Origin: an uncultured Bacteroides sp.
GTDB taxonomy: Bacteria > Bacteroidota > Bacteroidia > Bacteroidales > Bacteroidaceae
Assembly: GCA_900557355.1 (NCBI GenBank)
Contig: USSR01000176.1
Location: 1-10,812 of the forward strand
Direction: 5' to 3'
Length of the DNA stretch: 10,812 nucleotides
A model generated the notes under the pieces. That model did not search any database. It was not told where the DNA came from and saw nothing but the letters and a program-made list of their open reading frames with translations. A program made the position numbers and the translations under genes. Of this stretch, positions 1 to 6,697 are shown in pieces (position 1 is the first letter of the stretch; each line of letters opens with the position of its first letter).

Positions 1-17
1 ACTTTATTTCTTGACTG

Positions 18-54
18 CAAAGTAGGGAAGAATCCCCGTTTCCTGAAATACCCA
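18..54 (-). promoter_or_regulatory. Leftward promoter with TGGGTATT element, for a gene outside the window
   Basis: Read on the minus strand, TGGGTATT (54 to 47) runs into the -33 position, followed by a 20-bp spacer (45 to 26) and the -7-like box CTACTTTG (25 to 18). This fits the Bacteroides -33/-7 promoter layout except that the -33 triplet is TTT rather than TTG. Both the upstream octamer and the spacing match three other promoters in the window. The gene it drives lies beyond position 1 and cannot be identified. It is back to back with the rightward promoter at 99-135, so the two may share regulation. Confidence 0.6.
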
Positions 55-98
55 TTAATGATGGTTTTTTGTTAGATTTTTATAAAAATCACAATTAT

Positions 99-135
99 TG
101 GGTATTGCCAAGGTCACTGAAAGCATGCAACTTTG
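99..135 (+). promoter_or_regulatory. Promoter of the small CxCxxC membrane protein gene
   Basis: TGGGTATTG (99-107) contains the -33 TTG (105-107). A 20-bp spacer follows, then the -7-like box CAACTTTG (128-135), which differs from TAnnTTTG only in its first base. Transcription would start near 140. That puts the TTG at 98 and the ATG at 125 upstream of or inside the promoter and leaves the ATG at 164 as the first usable start. The leader length this gives, 28 bases between the -7 box and ATG, is close to those of the porin operon (24) and fldA (29). Confidence 0.65.
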
Positions 136-163
136 CGCGTATTATCTAACTATAGACTACTAT

Positions 164-469
164 ATGGTGAAACTGACGAATTATAAAAAGGCAATTGACA
201 GACCTTTAAGTTGTAAGAGATGGGGAATAATAGCTATTATTATTCTTTTTGCAGGTAGCTTATCTTTTTTACTGTACTCTTACTTTTCGCATGATGCTGA
301 TAATCCTCAGTGTAACTGTTTGCTATGCATGCTTAATCATGTTCCTGAAGAAGGAGAATACATTTATAACCGCTATTTGATATTTATTAGTTTTATTTGG
401 ATTGCTGTGATCTTTGCAGCTGTCTTTTTAGTGAATTACTGCTTTGTAAAAAAGAACAAAAAGAAATAG
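164..469 (+). CDS. Small two-helix membrane protein with a CxCxxC loop, unknown function
   Basis: I do not recognise this 101-residue protein. Helix 1 spans about residues 20-40 and helix 2 about 72-92. The N-terminus is basic and the C-terminus ends in a lysine-rich tail, so by the positive-inside rule both ends should be cytoplasmic and the 30-residue loop periplasmic. That loop carries Cys50, Cys52, Cys55 (CxCxxC) and His59, a plausible metal, iron-sulfur or redox site; the function itself is unknown. The frame is open further upstream, but the promoter at 99-135 overlaps any earlier start, so ATG 164 is chosen. It is transcribed separately from the porin/imelysin cluster, but from a promoter of the same class, which suggests co-regulation. 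It is AT-rich, like many small Bacteroides membrane proteins. Confidence 0.65.
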   Translation: MVKLTNYKKAIDRPLSCKRWGIIAIIILFAGSLSFLLYSYFSHDADNPQCNCLLCMLNHVPEEGEYIYNRYLIFISFIWIAVIFAAVFLVNYCFVKKNKKK

Positions 470-490
470 TGTTCATTTAAGTACCTACTT

Positions 491-508
491 GTTATTATTT
501 TTAATAAC
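491..508. repeat. Perfect AT-rich inverted repeat upstream of the porin operon promoter
   Basis: GTTATTA (491-497), a TTTT loop, then TAATAAC (502-508) form a perfect 7-bp inverted repeat. It lies 22 bp after the stop of the small membrane protein gene and 15 bp before the TGGGTATT element of the next promoter. It could be a weak terminator, although no T-run follows, or an operator for a dimeric regulator of the operon. Being very AT-rich, it could also occur by chance. Confidence 0.35.
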
Positions 509-522
509 ACAATACTCATATT

Positions 523-559
523 TGGGTATTGCCCGCCTTTTCAACTCCCTCTACCTTTG
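523..559 (+). promoter_or_regulatory. Promoter of the seven-gene porin/imelysin/cytochrome operon
   Basis: This is the best promoter match in the window: TGGGTATTG (523-531) holds the -33 TTG at 529-531, a 20-bp spacer follows, and TACCTTTG (552-559) matches the Bacteroides -7 consensus TAnnTTTG exactly. Transcription would begin near 565, giving a leader of about 20 bases before ATG 584. The octamer and spacing are the same as in the small membrane protein, left-edge and fldA promoters. Confidence 0.75.
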
Positions 560-583
560 CGCCAATAAAATTTAAGATAAAAG

Positions 584-1954
584 ATGAGAAAATTAACTTG
601 CTTATTCGCCTTAGGTTTCTTGCTTTTTAACAATACTTTACGGGCTAATGAACCTGAAAAAGTAACCTCAACAGAAGAGGTATCTGAAACTGCGGCAAAG
701 AAAGAGAGAATAAAACAGGTAACAAAAGATGACGACTACGAAAAGTTCCGTTTTGGTGGATACGGAGAAATGGTAGCAAAGTTTATGAACTACGGAACGA
801 ATCGTTTCTATGGTGGGGTCGATAACAGTGATCATCGCAATAACATTGCAATTCCTCGTTTTGTGTTGGCTTTTGACTACAAGTTTAATTCCAAGTGGAT
901 ACTGGGTGCTGAAATAGAGTTTGAAGCAGGAGGTGTAGGTATTGAAACAGAACTTGAGAATTCAGAAAACGGTGAGTATGAAACAGAAATGGAAAAGGGG
1001 GGAGAAGTTGCTCTTGAGCAGTTTCACATTACCCGTCTGATACATTCGGCTTTCAATGTTCGTGCCGGTCATTTGATTGTACCTATGGGATTGACCAATG
1101 CACACCATGAGCCTATCAACTTCTTTGGAACATCTCGTCCTGAGGGTGAAACCACAATTATTCCTTCTACCTGGCATGAGACAGGATTGGAATTCTTCGG
1201 CTCTTTTGGTAAAGGATATGCGCGCTTTGATTATCAGGCAATGATTGTTGCCGGCTTGAATGCTGATGGATTTGGTCGCGATAACTGGGTTGCCGGTGGT
1301 AAGCAGGGACTCTTTGAACAAGATAACTTTACTTCGCCTGCTTATGTAGCACGTCTGGACTATAAAGGAGTACCGGGACTGCGTGTAGGTGCTGCTTTTT
1401 ACTATTGTAATGACGTGACGGCCAATGCAGATAAGAATTATAAGTATAGTAGCGTAGGCCGCTCATCAGTGAAAATCTACTCTGCCGATGCACAGTATAA
1501 AAATAAATATGTTACCGCTCGTGGTAATATCATTTATGGTGATTTAGAGAATTCTTCCAAGATCAGCAAGGTTACTCTTTCCAATAACTCCAATTATTAT
1601 CATGGTGCTATGCGTAATGTAGCTAAGAATGCTCTGTGCTATGGCTTGGAGGCTGGTCTCAACCTGAGTGCTTTCTTCTCGCAGAAGAAATGTCCGGTTA
1701 TTTATCCTTATGCCCGTTATGAATACTACAACCCGCAGGAAGAGGCAGAAGGTTCAGCTACAATGGAGAAACGCTGTCAGGTAAGCAAATGGACGGCAGG
1801 AGTTAACTGGTTTGCATTGCCGAATCTGGTTGTGAAGGCCGATTATACTACCCGTCATATTGGTACGAACAAGGTATTTGGATCGACTAAATATAACAAT
1901 GAAAATGAATTTGCTATCGGTATAGCTTATGTCGGTTGGTTTACTAAGAGATAG
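584..1954 (+). CDS. Outer-membrane porin, OprP/OprO-like, first gene of the operon
   Basis: This 456-residue protein begins with a signal peptide (about residues 1-21, cleavage after Leu-Arg-Ala). A charged, Lys/Glu-rich linker to about residue 52 could form a short coiled coil, as seen at the N-terminus of some trimeric porins. The rest alternates aromatic and polar residues as a beta-barrel does, with tracts such as FRFGGYGEM near 55-63 and the motif around RAGHLIVPMGLTNAHHEP (about 160-177), which resembles the strand-turn region of phosphate-selective porins. The His-His-Glu-Pro and Trp-His-Glu segments would sit near the pore. It does not end in the classical terminal Phe but in WFTKR, preceded by a strand-like segment. 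Its place just before an imelysin gene suggests a channel for iron or an iron ligand; the real substrate cannot be read from sequence. Confidence 0.75.
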   Translation: MRKLTCLFALGFLLFNNTLRANEPEKVTSTEEVSETAAKKERIKQVTKDDDYEKFRFGGYGEMVAKFMNYGTNRFYGGVDNSDHRNNIAIPRFVLAFDYKFNSKWILGAEIEFEAGGVGIETELENSENGEYETEMEKGGEVALEQFHITRLIHSAFNVRAGHLIVPMGLTNAHHEPINFFGTSRPEGETTIIPSTWHETGLEFFGSFGKGYARFDYQAMIVAGLNADGFGRDNWVAGGKQGLFEQDNFTSPAYVARLDYKGVPGLRVGAAFYYCNDVTANADKNYKYSSVGRSSVKIYSADAQYKNKYVTARGNIIYGDLENSSKISKVTLSNNSNYYHGAMRNVAKNALCYGLEAGLNLSAFFSQKKCPVIYPYARYEYYNPQEEAEGSATMEKRCQVSKWTAGVNWFALPNLVVKADYTTRHIGTNKVFGSTKYNNENEFAIGIAYVGWFTKR

Positions 1955-1994
1955 TTCAAATAGGTATTTATAATTAATTTAATGTTTAAGTAAT

Positions 1995-3113
1995 ATGAAA
2001 AAGTTTTTTTATTTGTCGGCTCTTTCATTGGGCATGATGTGTTCCATTACGGCTTGTAGTGATGATGACACTACGACTATAGACGCTAAAAATCTTGACT
2101 ATACGGCAGAGAATGCAAGTAGTTGGGGAAATTACATGCGAGTAGTTGCACAATTGTTGGTGAATGATGCTACTGCTCTTTATGATGACTGGGCAGTTAA
2201 ATACAATGAAGGTGGAAGTTATGCAGATTTCTTTAAGAATCAAGATGCTTTGACGAGTGTTGAGCAGTTGATTGACGGCTGTGTAGACATTGCCAATGAA
2301 GTAGGTACTGCCAAAATTGGTGACCCTTACGATCTTTTCATACATAATAATGAAGAAAAGGCTTTGTATGCTGTAGAGTCATGGTATAGCTGGCATTCTC
2401 GTGAAGACTATCGTAACAATATCTATTCTATTCGCAATGCTTATTACGGAACACGTACAGGAGCTATTAGCGAGTCATCCCTCTCAAAAGCAGTAGCTGC
2501 AGTAAATGCTAATCTTGATACTGAAGTAAAAAAGGCGATTGATGATGCAGCAGCAGCAATTTGGGCTATCCCGAGTCCTTTCCGTAACAATATCAATAGT
2601 CCGGAAGCAGTAAGTGCTATGGAAGCATGTGCCACTTTAGAGGGAGTACTCAAGGGTAGTTTGAAGAGTTGTATCGAAGGTATTGATAAAACAGTGTTGG
2701 CTGAAGTCGTAAAAAATTATGTGGATGTAGTTGTATTACCTACTTACTCTGATTTGAAAGCGGGAAATCAGGCTCTTTTCGATGCTGTTGAGACATTCCG
2801 TACTTCTCCCAGCAATGCTAACTTCAAGGCTTGCGCCACAGCATGGCTTGCTGCTCGTACACCGTGGGAAACCAGTGAGGCATTCCTTTTTGGTCCGGTT
2901 GCCGACAAAGGTCTTGACCCCAATATGGATAGCTGGCCACTCGATCAGGATGGTATCGTACAGATCCTGACTTCCGGTAACTATTCAGACTTGAACTGGG
3001 ATGGTGACTATGATGAAGAAGATGATAAAATTGCCGGTGCACAAGCTTTGCGTGGTTACCACACTTTGGAATATTTGATCTTCAAAGATGGCGAAGCCCG
3101 TACCATTCAGTAA
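1995..3113 (+). CDS. Imelysin-like lipoprotein (M75 superfamily), circularly permuted type
   Basis: This 372-residue lipoprotein has a type II signal peptide ending in the lipobox ITAC (Cys21), immediately followed by Ser-Asp-Asp-Asp. That acidic tract matches the signal reported to send Bacteroides lipoproteins to the cell surface. The superfamily motif GxHxxE appears as GYHTLEY at 354-360, only 12 residues from the end. The preceding segment (PWETSEAFLFGP, SWPLDQDG) corresponds to what normally lies in the N-terminal half of imelysins. This order is the circularly permuted topology described for a Bacteroides ovatus imelysin structure. The superfamily is two four-helix bundles, probably not peptidases, and is linked to iron uptake. 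An acidic stretch (about 335-344) just before the motif could bind metal. It follows the porin by 40 bp. Confidence 0.85.
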   Translation: MKKFFYLSALSLGMMCSITACSDDDTTTIDAKNLDYTAENASSWGNYMRVVAQLLVNDATALYDDWAVKYNEGGSYADFFKNQDALTSVEQLIDGCVDIANEVGTAKIGDPYDLFIHNNEEKALYAVESWYSWHSREDYRNNIYSIRNAYYGTRTGAISESSLSKAVAAVNANLDTEVKKAIDDAAAAIWAIPSPFRNNINSPEAVSAMEACATLEGVLKGSLKSCIEGIDKTVLAEVVKNYVDVVVLPTYSDLKAGNQALFDAVETFRTSPSNANFKACATAWLAARTPWETSEAFLFGPVADKGLDPNMDSWPLDQDGIVQILTSGNYSDLNWDGDYDEEDDKIAGAQALRGYHTLEYLIFKDGEARTIQ

Positions 3114-3140
3114 GATTTTTACTTGTTAGAAATCAGATTT

Positions 3141-3181
3141 TGCGGAAACAGCGGGATAATGAATATTCTGTTGTATCCGCA
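3141..3181 (+). other. Predicted RNA hairpin between the imelysin and di-heme genes
   Basis: TGCGGA (3141-3146) pairs with TCCGCA (3176-3181) and AACAG (3147-3151) with CTGTT (3168-3172). The result is an 11-bp stem with a 3-base bulge (3173-3175) and a 16-base loop. It lies in the longest gap inside the operon (128 bp). No T-run follows, so it is not a standard terminator. It may act as a processing or 3'-protection structure that raises the level of the upstream porin/imelysin message relative to the cytochrome genes. The rest of the gap shows no convincing promoter. Confidence 0.45.
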
Positions 3182-3241
3182 ACATCTGCGTTAAAAAGAT
3201 AAATGTTAGTTACGTATTTTGCAATAATAATTCAATAACGA

Positions 3242-4675
3242 ATGAATGGCTTATTAAAATACTCATTTCCAATCTGTTTTTCGCTTCTGGCATTGTTTGC
3301 TTGCGAAAATGATGGAATTGATGTGGATAATATAGAAGTACCTGCCGGCTTTGCCCTCTCTGCCGGTACTGCTACCAACTTCCTGACTTCTTCTTATGCT
3401 TATGACAGGTCTGCTGACTGGATAACAGGGGCATACGATAAACGTTTCACTCGTGGTGACAAATTGTATGATGATATCCGCACCAGTAGTAATGGAATAG
3501 GTGGAGGACTGGGACCGGTTTATGCCGGTTATTCTTGTGGTAGCTGTCACCGAAATGCCGGACGTACGCAACCTACTTTGTGGAGCGAAGGTGGTTCCGG
3601 TAGCTCCGGCTTTTCGTCTATGTTGGTTTATATTAGTCGTAAGAATGGAGCTTTCTTTCAGGATTATGGACGTGTGCTTCATGATCAGGCTATTTATGGT
3701 GTGAAGCCCGAGGGAAAACTGAAAGTGGAATATACCTATGAGACTTTCCAGTTCCCTGATGGTGAGACGTATGAACTCTGCAAACCCAATTATTCTATTT
3801 ATGAATGGTATGCGGACAGTATCAAACCCGAAGACCTGTTCTGTACGGTGCGTATTCCTCTGCGCCACGTAGGTATGGGACAAATGATGGCGCTCGATCC
3901 CACTGAAATTGAAGCTTTGGCTGCTAAAAGCAATTATCCGGAATATGGTATCAGTGGCCGTTGCAACTATATCTCCGAGAGAGGAGTGAGAAGTTTAGGC
4001 TTGTCCGGTAATAAAGCACAGCATGCCGACCTGACAGTGGAACTTGGTTTCTCCAGCGATATGGGAGTTACGAACAGCCGCTATCCCGAAGAAATCTGTG
4101 AAGGACAGGCACAAGTAAATCAAGGCAGTATGATGGGACTTTCTTATGCCCAGTTGGATGTATCTACGGAAGAAATGGAGAATGTAGATCTCTACATGCA
4201 GAGCCTTAGTGTTCCGGCACGTCGCAATGTGAATAATGAACAAGTGATCAAGGGTGAGCAGAATTTTTATAAGGCGAAGTGCCATCTCTGCCATGTAACC
4301 ACCTTGCACACAAAACCACGTGGCTCTGTACTATTGAACGGAACCCGCCTTCCCTGGCTGGGTAGTCAGACAATTCATCCATATTCGGACTTCCTGCTTC
4401 ATGACATGGGCTCTGAAATTATGGGCGTAGGACTGAATGATAACTATGTAAGCGGTTTGGCCCGCGGTAACGAATGGCGTACGACTCCGCTTTGGGGTAT
4501 CGGATTGCAGGAAACTGTGAATGGCCATACTTACTTCCTGCACGATGGACGCGCCCGCAACTATGTTGAGGCTATCATGTGGCACGGTGGTGAAGGTGAA
4601 GCATCGAAGAATCTCTTCAAAAAGATGAGTAAAGAAGATCGTGATGCTTTGGTCGCATTCCTGAAATCATTATAA
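3242..4675 (+). CDS. Di-heme c-type oxidoreductase lipoprotein (DHOR/DUF1111 family)
   Basis: This 477-residue envelope protein has a lipoprotein signal ending in LFAC (Cys21). Two covalent heme sites are visible: CGSCH (99-103) and CHLCH (347-351). Other family hallmarks are NKAQHADL with SSDMGVTNS (257-279), TPLWGIGL (415-422) and FLHDGRARNYVEAIMWHGGE (432-451), the last being the strongly conserved C-terminal signature. Its length is normal for the family, often annotated as thiol oxidoreductase or di-heme oxidoreductase. The substrate is unknown; the MauG-like architecture suggests one-electron oxidation or peroxide chemistry. Imelysin next to DHOR is a recurring arrangement in proteobacteria, which supports a role in iron handling. 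Heme attachment would need the CcsBA encoded at the end of the operon. The ATG at 3242 gives an intact signal peptide. Confidence 0.88.
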   Translation: MNGLLKYSFPICFSLLALFACENDGIDVDNIEVPAGFALSAGTATNFLTSSYAYDRSADWITGAYDKRFTRGDKLYDDIRTSSNGIGGGLGPVYAGYSCGSCHRNAGRTQPTLWSEGGSGSSGFSSMLVYISRKNGAFFQDYGRVLHDQAIYGVKPEGKLKVEYTYETFQFPDGETYELCKPNYSIYEWYADSIKPEDLFCTVRIPLRHVGMGQMMALDPTEIEALAAKSNYPEYGISGRCNYISERGVRSLGLSGNKAQHADLTVELGFSSDMGVTNSRYPEEICEGQAQVNQGSMMGLSYAQLDVSTEEMENVDLYMQSLSVPARRNVNNEQVIKGEQNFYKAKCHLCHVTTLHTKPRGSVLLNGTRLPWLGSQTIHPYSDFLLHDMGSEIMGVGLNDNYVSGLARGNEWRTTPLWGIGLQETVNGHTYFLHDGRARNYVEAIMWHGGEGEASKNLFKKMSKEDRDALVAFLKSL

Positions 4676-4720
4676 GACAAATAACGAACAATAAAACCAA
4701 TAAGTATTATACAGGCAATT

Positions 4721-5932
4721 ATGAAGAAATTAATTTTAATGGTTGTAATGGCTGCCCTTTCGTTGGCTGCTATGGCACAGCATGAAGAAGATACAGAAAA
4801 CGGTGTAGTGTCACTTGCCGGAAGAGAGGGATTTACGATAGAAACCAAGAAGGGAGACTTTGTATTCAAGCCCTATCTGTTGGTACAGACTTGTGCAAAT
4901 TTCAATTGGTATGATGATGAAGGCCTGGATAAGGCATACAATCAGGATAATGTAGCTAATTCCGGTTTCTCAATTCCCTATGCTGTATTGGGCTTCACTG
5001 GTAAAGCTTTTGGTAAAGTAGCCTTTAATCTTTCTATCAATGCGGCTGCCAGTGGGGGAGCATTGCTTCAACAAGCATGGTTCGATGTACAACTTAAAAA
5101 ACAGTTTGCCGTGCGTGTCGGTAAATTCAAAACACCTTTCTCACATGCTTATCTGACGACGTTGGGCGAAACATTGTTGCCGCAGTTGCCAGTATCATTG
5201 ACTTCCGCCGTCATTCTGCCTTATTCCTTGAATGCGGTAACGCCTAACATCGGTACCGGTTTTGACCTCGGTGTTGAAATTCACGGATTGTTAGCTGATA
5301 AATTTGGCTATGAAGTAGGTTTATTCAATGGTACCGGTTCTTCTGTAAATACAGCTACAAAAACTCTGAGTGATGATTGGCATATCCCTTCTTTACTGTA
5401 TGCGGGGCGCTTTACTTATATGCCTAAAGGTGTGATGCCGTCCACTCAAGGTAATCCTAACCGTTTGAATGAAGATAAGATCATGTTCGGTGTATCGGCT
5501 TCAATCAATGTGGAAAGTGAGAATGAAAGTACCAATGATACCCGTGTGGGAGTGGAATTTGCCATGTTAAAGAATAAACTGTATCTGGGCGCCGAAGCAT
5601 ACTATATGAATGTGGGCTTCACCGATCGTCAGAAAATAAATGAGACATACAATTACCTGGGTGGTTATGTACAGGGCGGTTACTTTGTCGCTCCCCGTTT
5701 GCAGGCTGCCTTGCGTTATGACTTCTTTAACCGTAATGGTACCGGTGATGACGGATTTCTGAATATGCCGGCTGTGGGTGTGAATTATTTCTTTAAGGGT
5801 TGTAACCTAAAACTTCAGGCTATGTACCAGTATATTGCCCGTACGGGTCACGATACACAGCTCGACCGAGATAATGATAATTTAGGTCTGGCCACTCATT
5901 CTGCAACAGTAATGCTGCAATATACTTTCTAA
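4721..5932 (+). CDS. Outer-membrane porin, phosphate-selective porin O/P type
   Basis: This 403-residue protein has a standard signal peptide (residues 1-19, cleavage after AMA before QHEED). The barrel starts with DFVFKPYLLVQTCANFNWYD, typical of Bacteroidetes OprP-like porins. It includes the family segment QAWFDVQLKKQFAVRVGKFKTPFS (about 117-140) and the following loop with PQLPVSLTS. It ends in a classic outer-membrane beta-signal, MLQYTF, with a terminal Phe. It differs clearly from the first porin of the operon in length and sequence, so this is not a recent duplication. It starts 45 bp after the di-heme gene and is followed 18 bp later by the mono-heme lipoprotein, so it could admit the substrate or release the product of the heme proteins. 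Substrate specificity is not visible. Confidence 0.82.
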   Translation: MKKLILMVVMAALSLAAMAQHEEDTENGVVSLAGREGFTIETKKGDFVFKPYLLVQTCANFNWYDDEGLDKAYNQDNVANSGFSIPYAVLGFTGKAFGKVAFNLSINAAASGGALLQQAWFDVQLKKQFAVRVGKFKTPFSHAYLTTLGETLLPQLPVSLTSAVILPYSLNAVTPNIGTGFDLGVEIHGLLADKFGYEVGLFNGTGSSVNTATKTLSDDWHIPSLLYAGRFTYMPKGVMPSTQGNPNRLNEDKIMFGVSASINVESENESTNDTRVGVEFAMLKNKLYLGAEAYYMNVGFTDRQKINETYNYLGGYVQGGYFVAPRLQAALRYDFFNRNGTGDDGFLNMPAVGVNYFFKGCNLKLQAMYQYIARTGHDTQLDRDNDNLGLATHSATVMLQYTF

Positions 5933-5950
5933 AAAACAAAGAGAGTAGTT

Positions 5951-6685
5951 ATGAAGAAATGTATATTATTCTTTGCTGCTATCTGGATGACACTCTGCTT
6001 CTGTTCATGTGATGATGGAAGAATCTATGAGAAGGAGATAGAGGTGCAGCGTGGTGGCCGAGTCCTAAAGTTGACAGGTCGTTTCAGTGGTATCAGCAAT
6101 TGGACGGATGATTATAGTGTCGTTGTGGCAGGCTTCAATGATAAAAGTGAATACGCCGTTATAACGAAATCACTGCCAGTCAATGTAACCAACGGAACAG
6201 ATATCGTTATGACACTGGGAGGTATCAGTGATGATGTGAAATCACTCAAATTGTGTGTGATCAGTCGTTTGCGCGAATGCATTGTCGAATTTAAGACGAT
6301 GGAAGATGAAGAACTCGCAGCTATTACAGATACTATATTAATGGATGTGGGAACACTGGACGTGGGTATGTTCAGTTCCATCCAGTCACAGGTTTTCGAT
6401 AAAAGATGTGTAGCGTGCCATGGGCAGACCGGTTCTGCATCGGGTAATTTATTTCTGACGGAGGGTAAGAGCTATCATGCGTTGGTCAACCAGCCGGCGC
6501 ATAAGAATAGTGATATACTATTGGTGAAGCCCGGCAGTGCAGAAGAGAGTTTTCTACATTTGGTCTTGAACAGGGCTGGTGATACGAGTATGAACCATAC
6601 CGATATGCTGTCAGAAGATGAGCAACCCTTATTGAAACTGATAGATAATTGGATAAACGAAGGTATTTTTTTGAATAACGAGTAA
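5951..6685 (+). CDS. Mono-heme cytochrome c lipoprotein
   Basis: This 244-residue protein has a lipoprotein signal peptide ending in the cysteine-rich segment CFCSC (lipidated Cys probably 20), followed by Asp-Asp. Residues 25-130 form an unassigned, probably beta-rich domain without cysteine motifs. The C-terminal 100 residues are a small cytochrome c domain: CVACH (153-157) binds heme and Met214 or Met219 could be the distal ligand. The pattern VFDKRCVACHG...LFLTEGKSYHALV...VKPGS...SFLHLVL is that of the planctomycete-type cytochrome C domain common in Bacteroidetes. It probably passes electrons to or from the di-heme protein encoded two genes upstream and depends on the CcsBA at the operon end. 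The porin stop is 18 bp before its ATG. The redox partner is inferred from context only. Confidence 0.78.
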   Translation: MKKCILFFAAIWMTLCFCSCDDGRIYEKEIEVQRGGRVLKLTGRFSGISNWTDDYSVVVAGFNDKSEYAVITKSLPVNVTNGTDIVMTLGGISDDVKSLKLCVISRLRECIVEFKTMEDEELAAITDTILMDVGTLDVGMFSSIQSQVFDKRCVACHGQTGSASGNLFLTEGKSYHALVNQPAHKNSDILLVKPGSAEESFLHLVLNRAGDTSMNHTDMLSEDEQPLLKLIDNWINEGIFLNNE

Positions 6686-6697
6686 ACGATATTGGAA

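Noticed and set aside
98..163. Longer version of the small membrane protein starting at the TTG at 98
   Set aside because: The TTG lies inside the TGGGTATT/-33 element and the extra codons run through the -7 box, so they would not be in the transcript. ATG 164 gives the leader length seen at the other promoters of this class.
3191..3221. Internal promoter before the di-heme gene
   Set aside because: GTATTTTG resembles a -7 box only loosely and no TTG is found 20 bp upstream; the TGGGTATT element is absent.
3263..3883. 206-codon open frame antisense to the di-heme gene
   Set aside because: It lies wholly within a well-supported gene, its translation is rich in Ile, Thr and Arg with no recognisable domain, and the strand has no promoter here.
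6692..6697. TTG start adding two residues to the chorismatase-like protein
   Set aside because: An ATG lies two codons downstream, and the extra residues add nothing to any domain.
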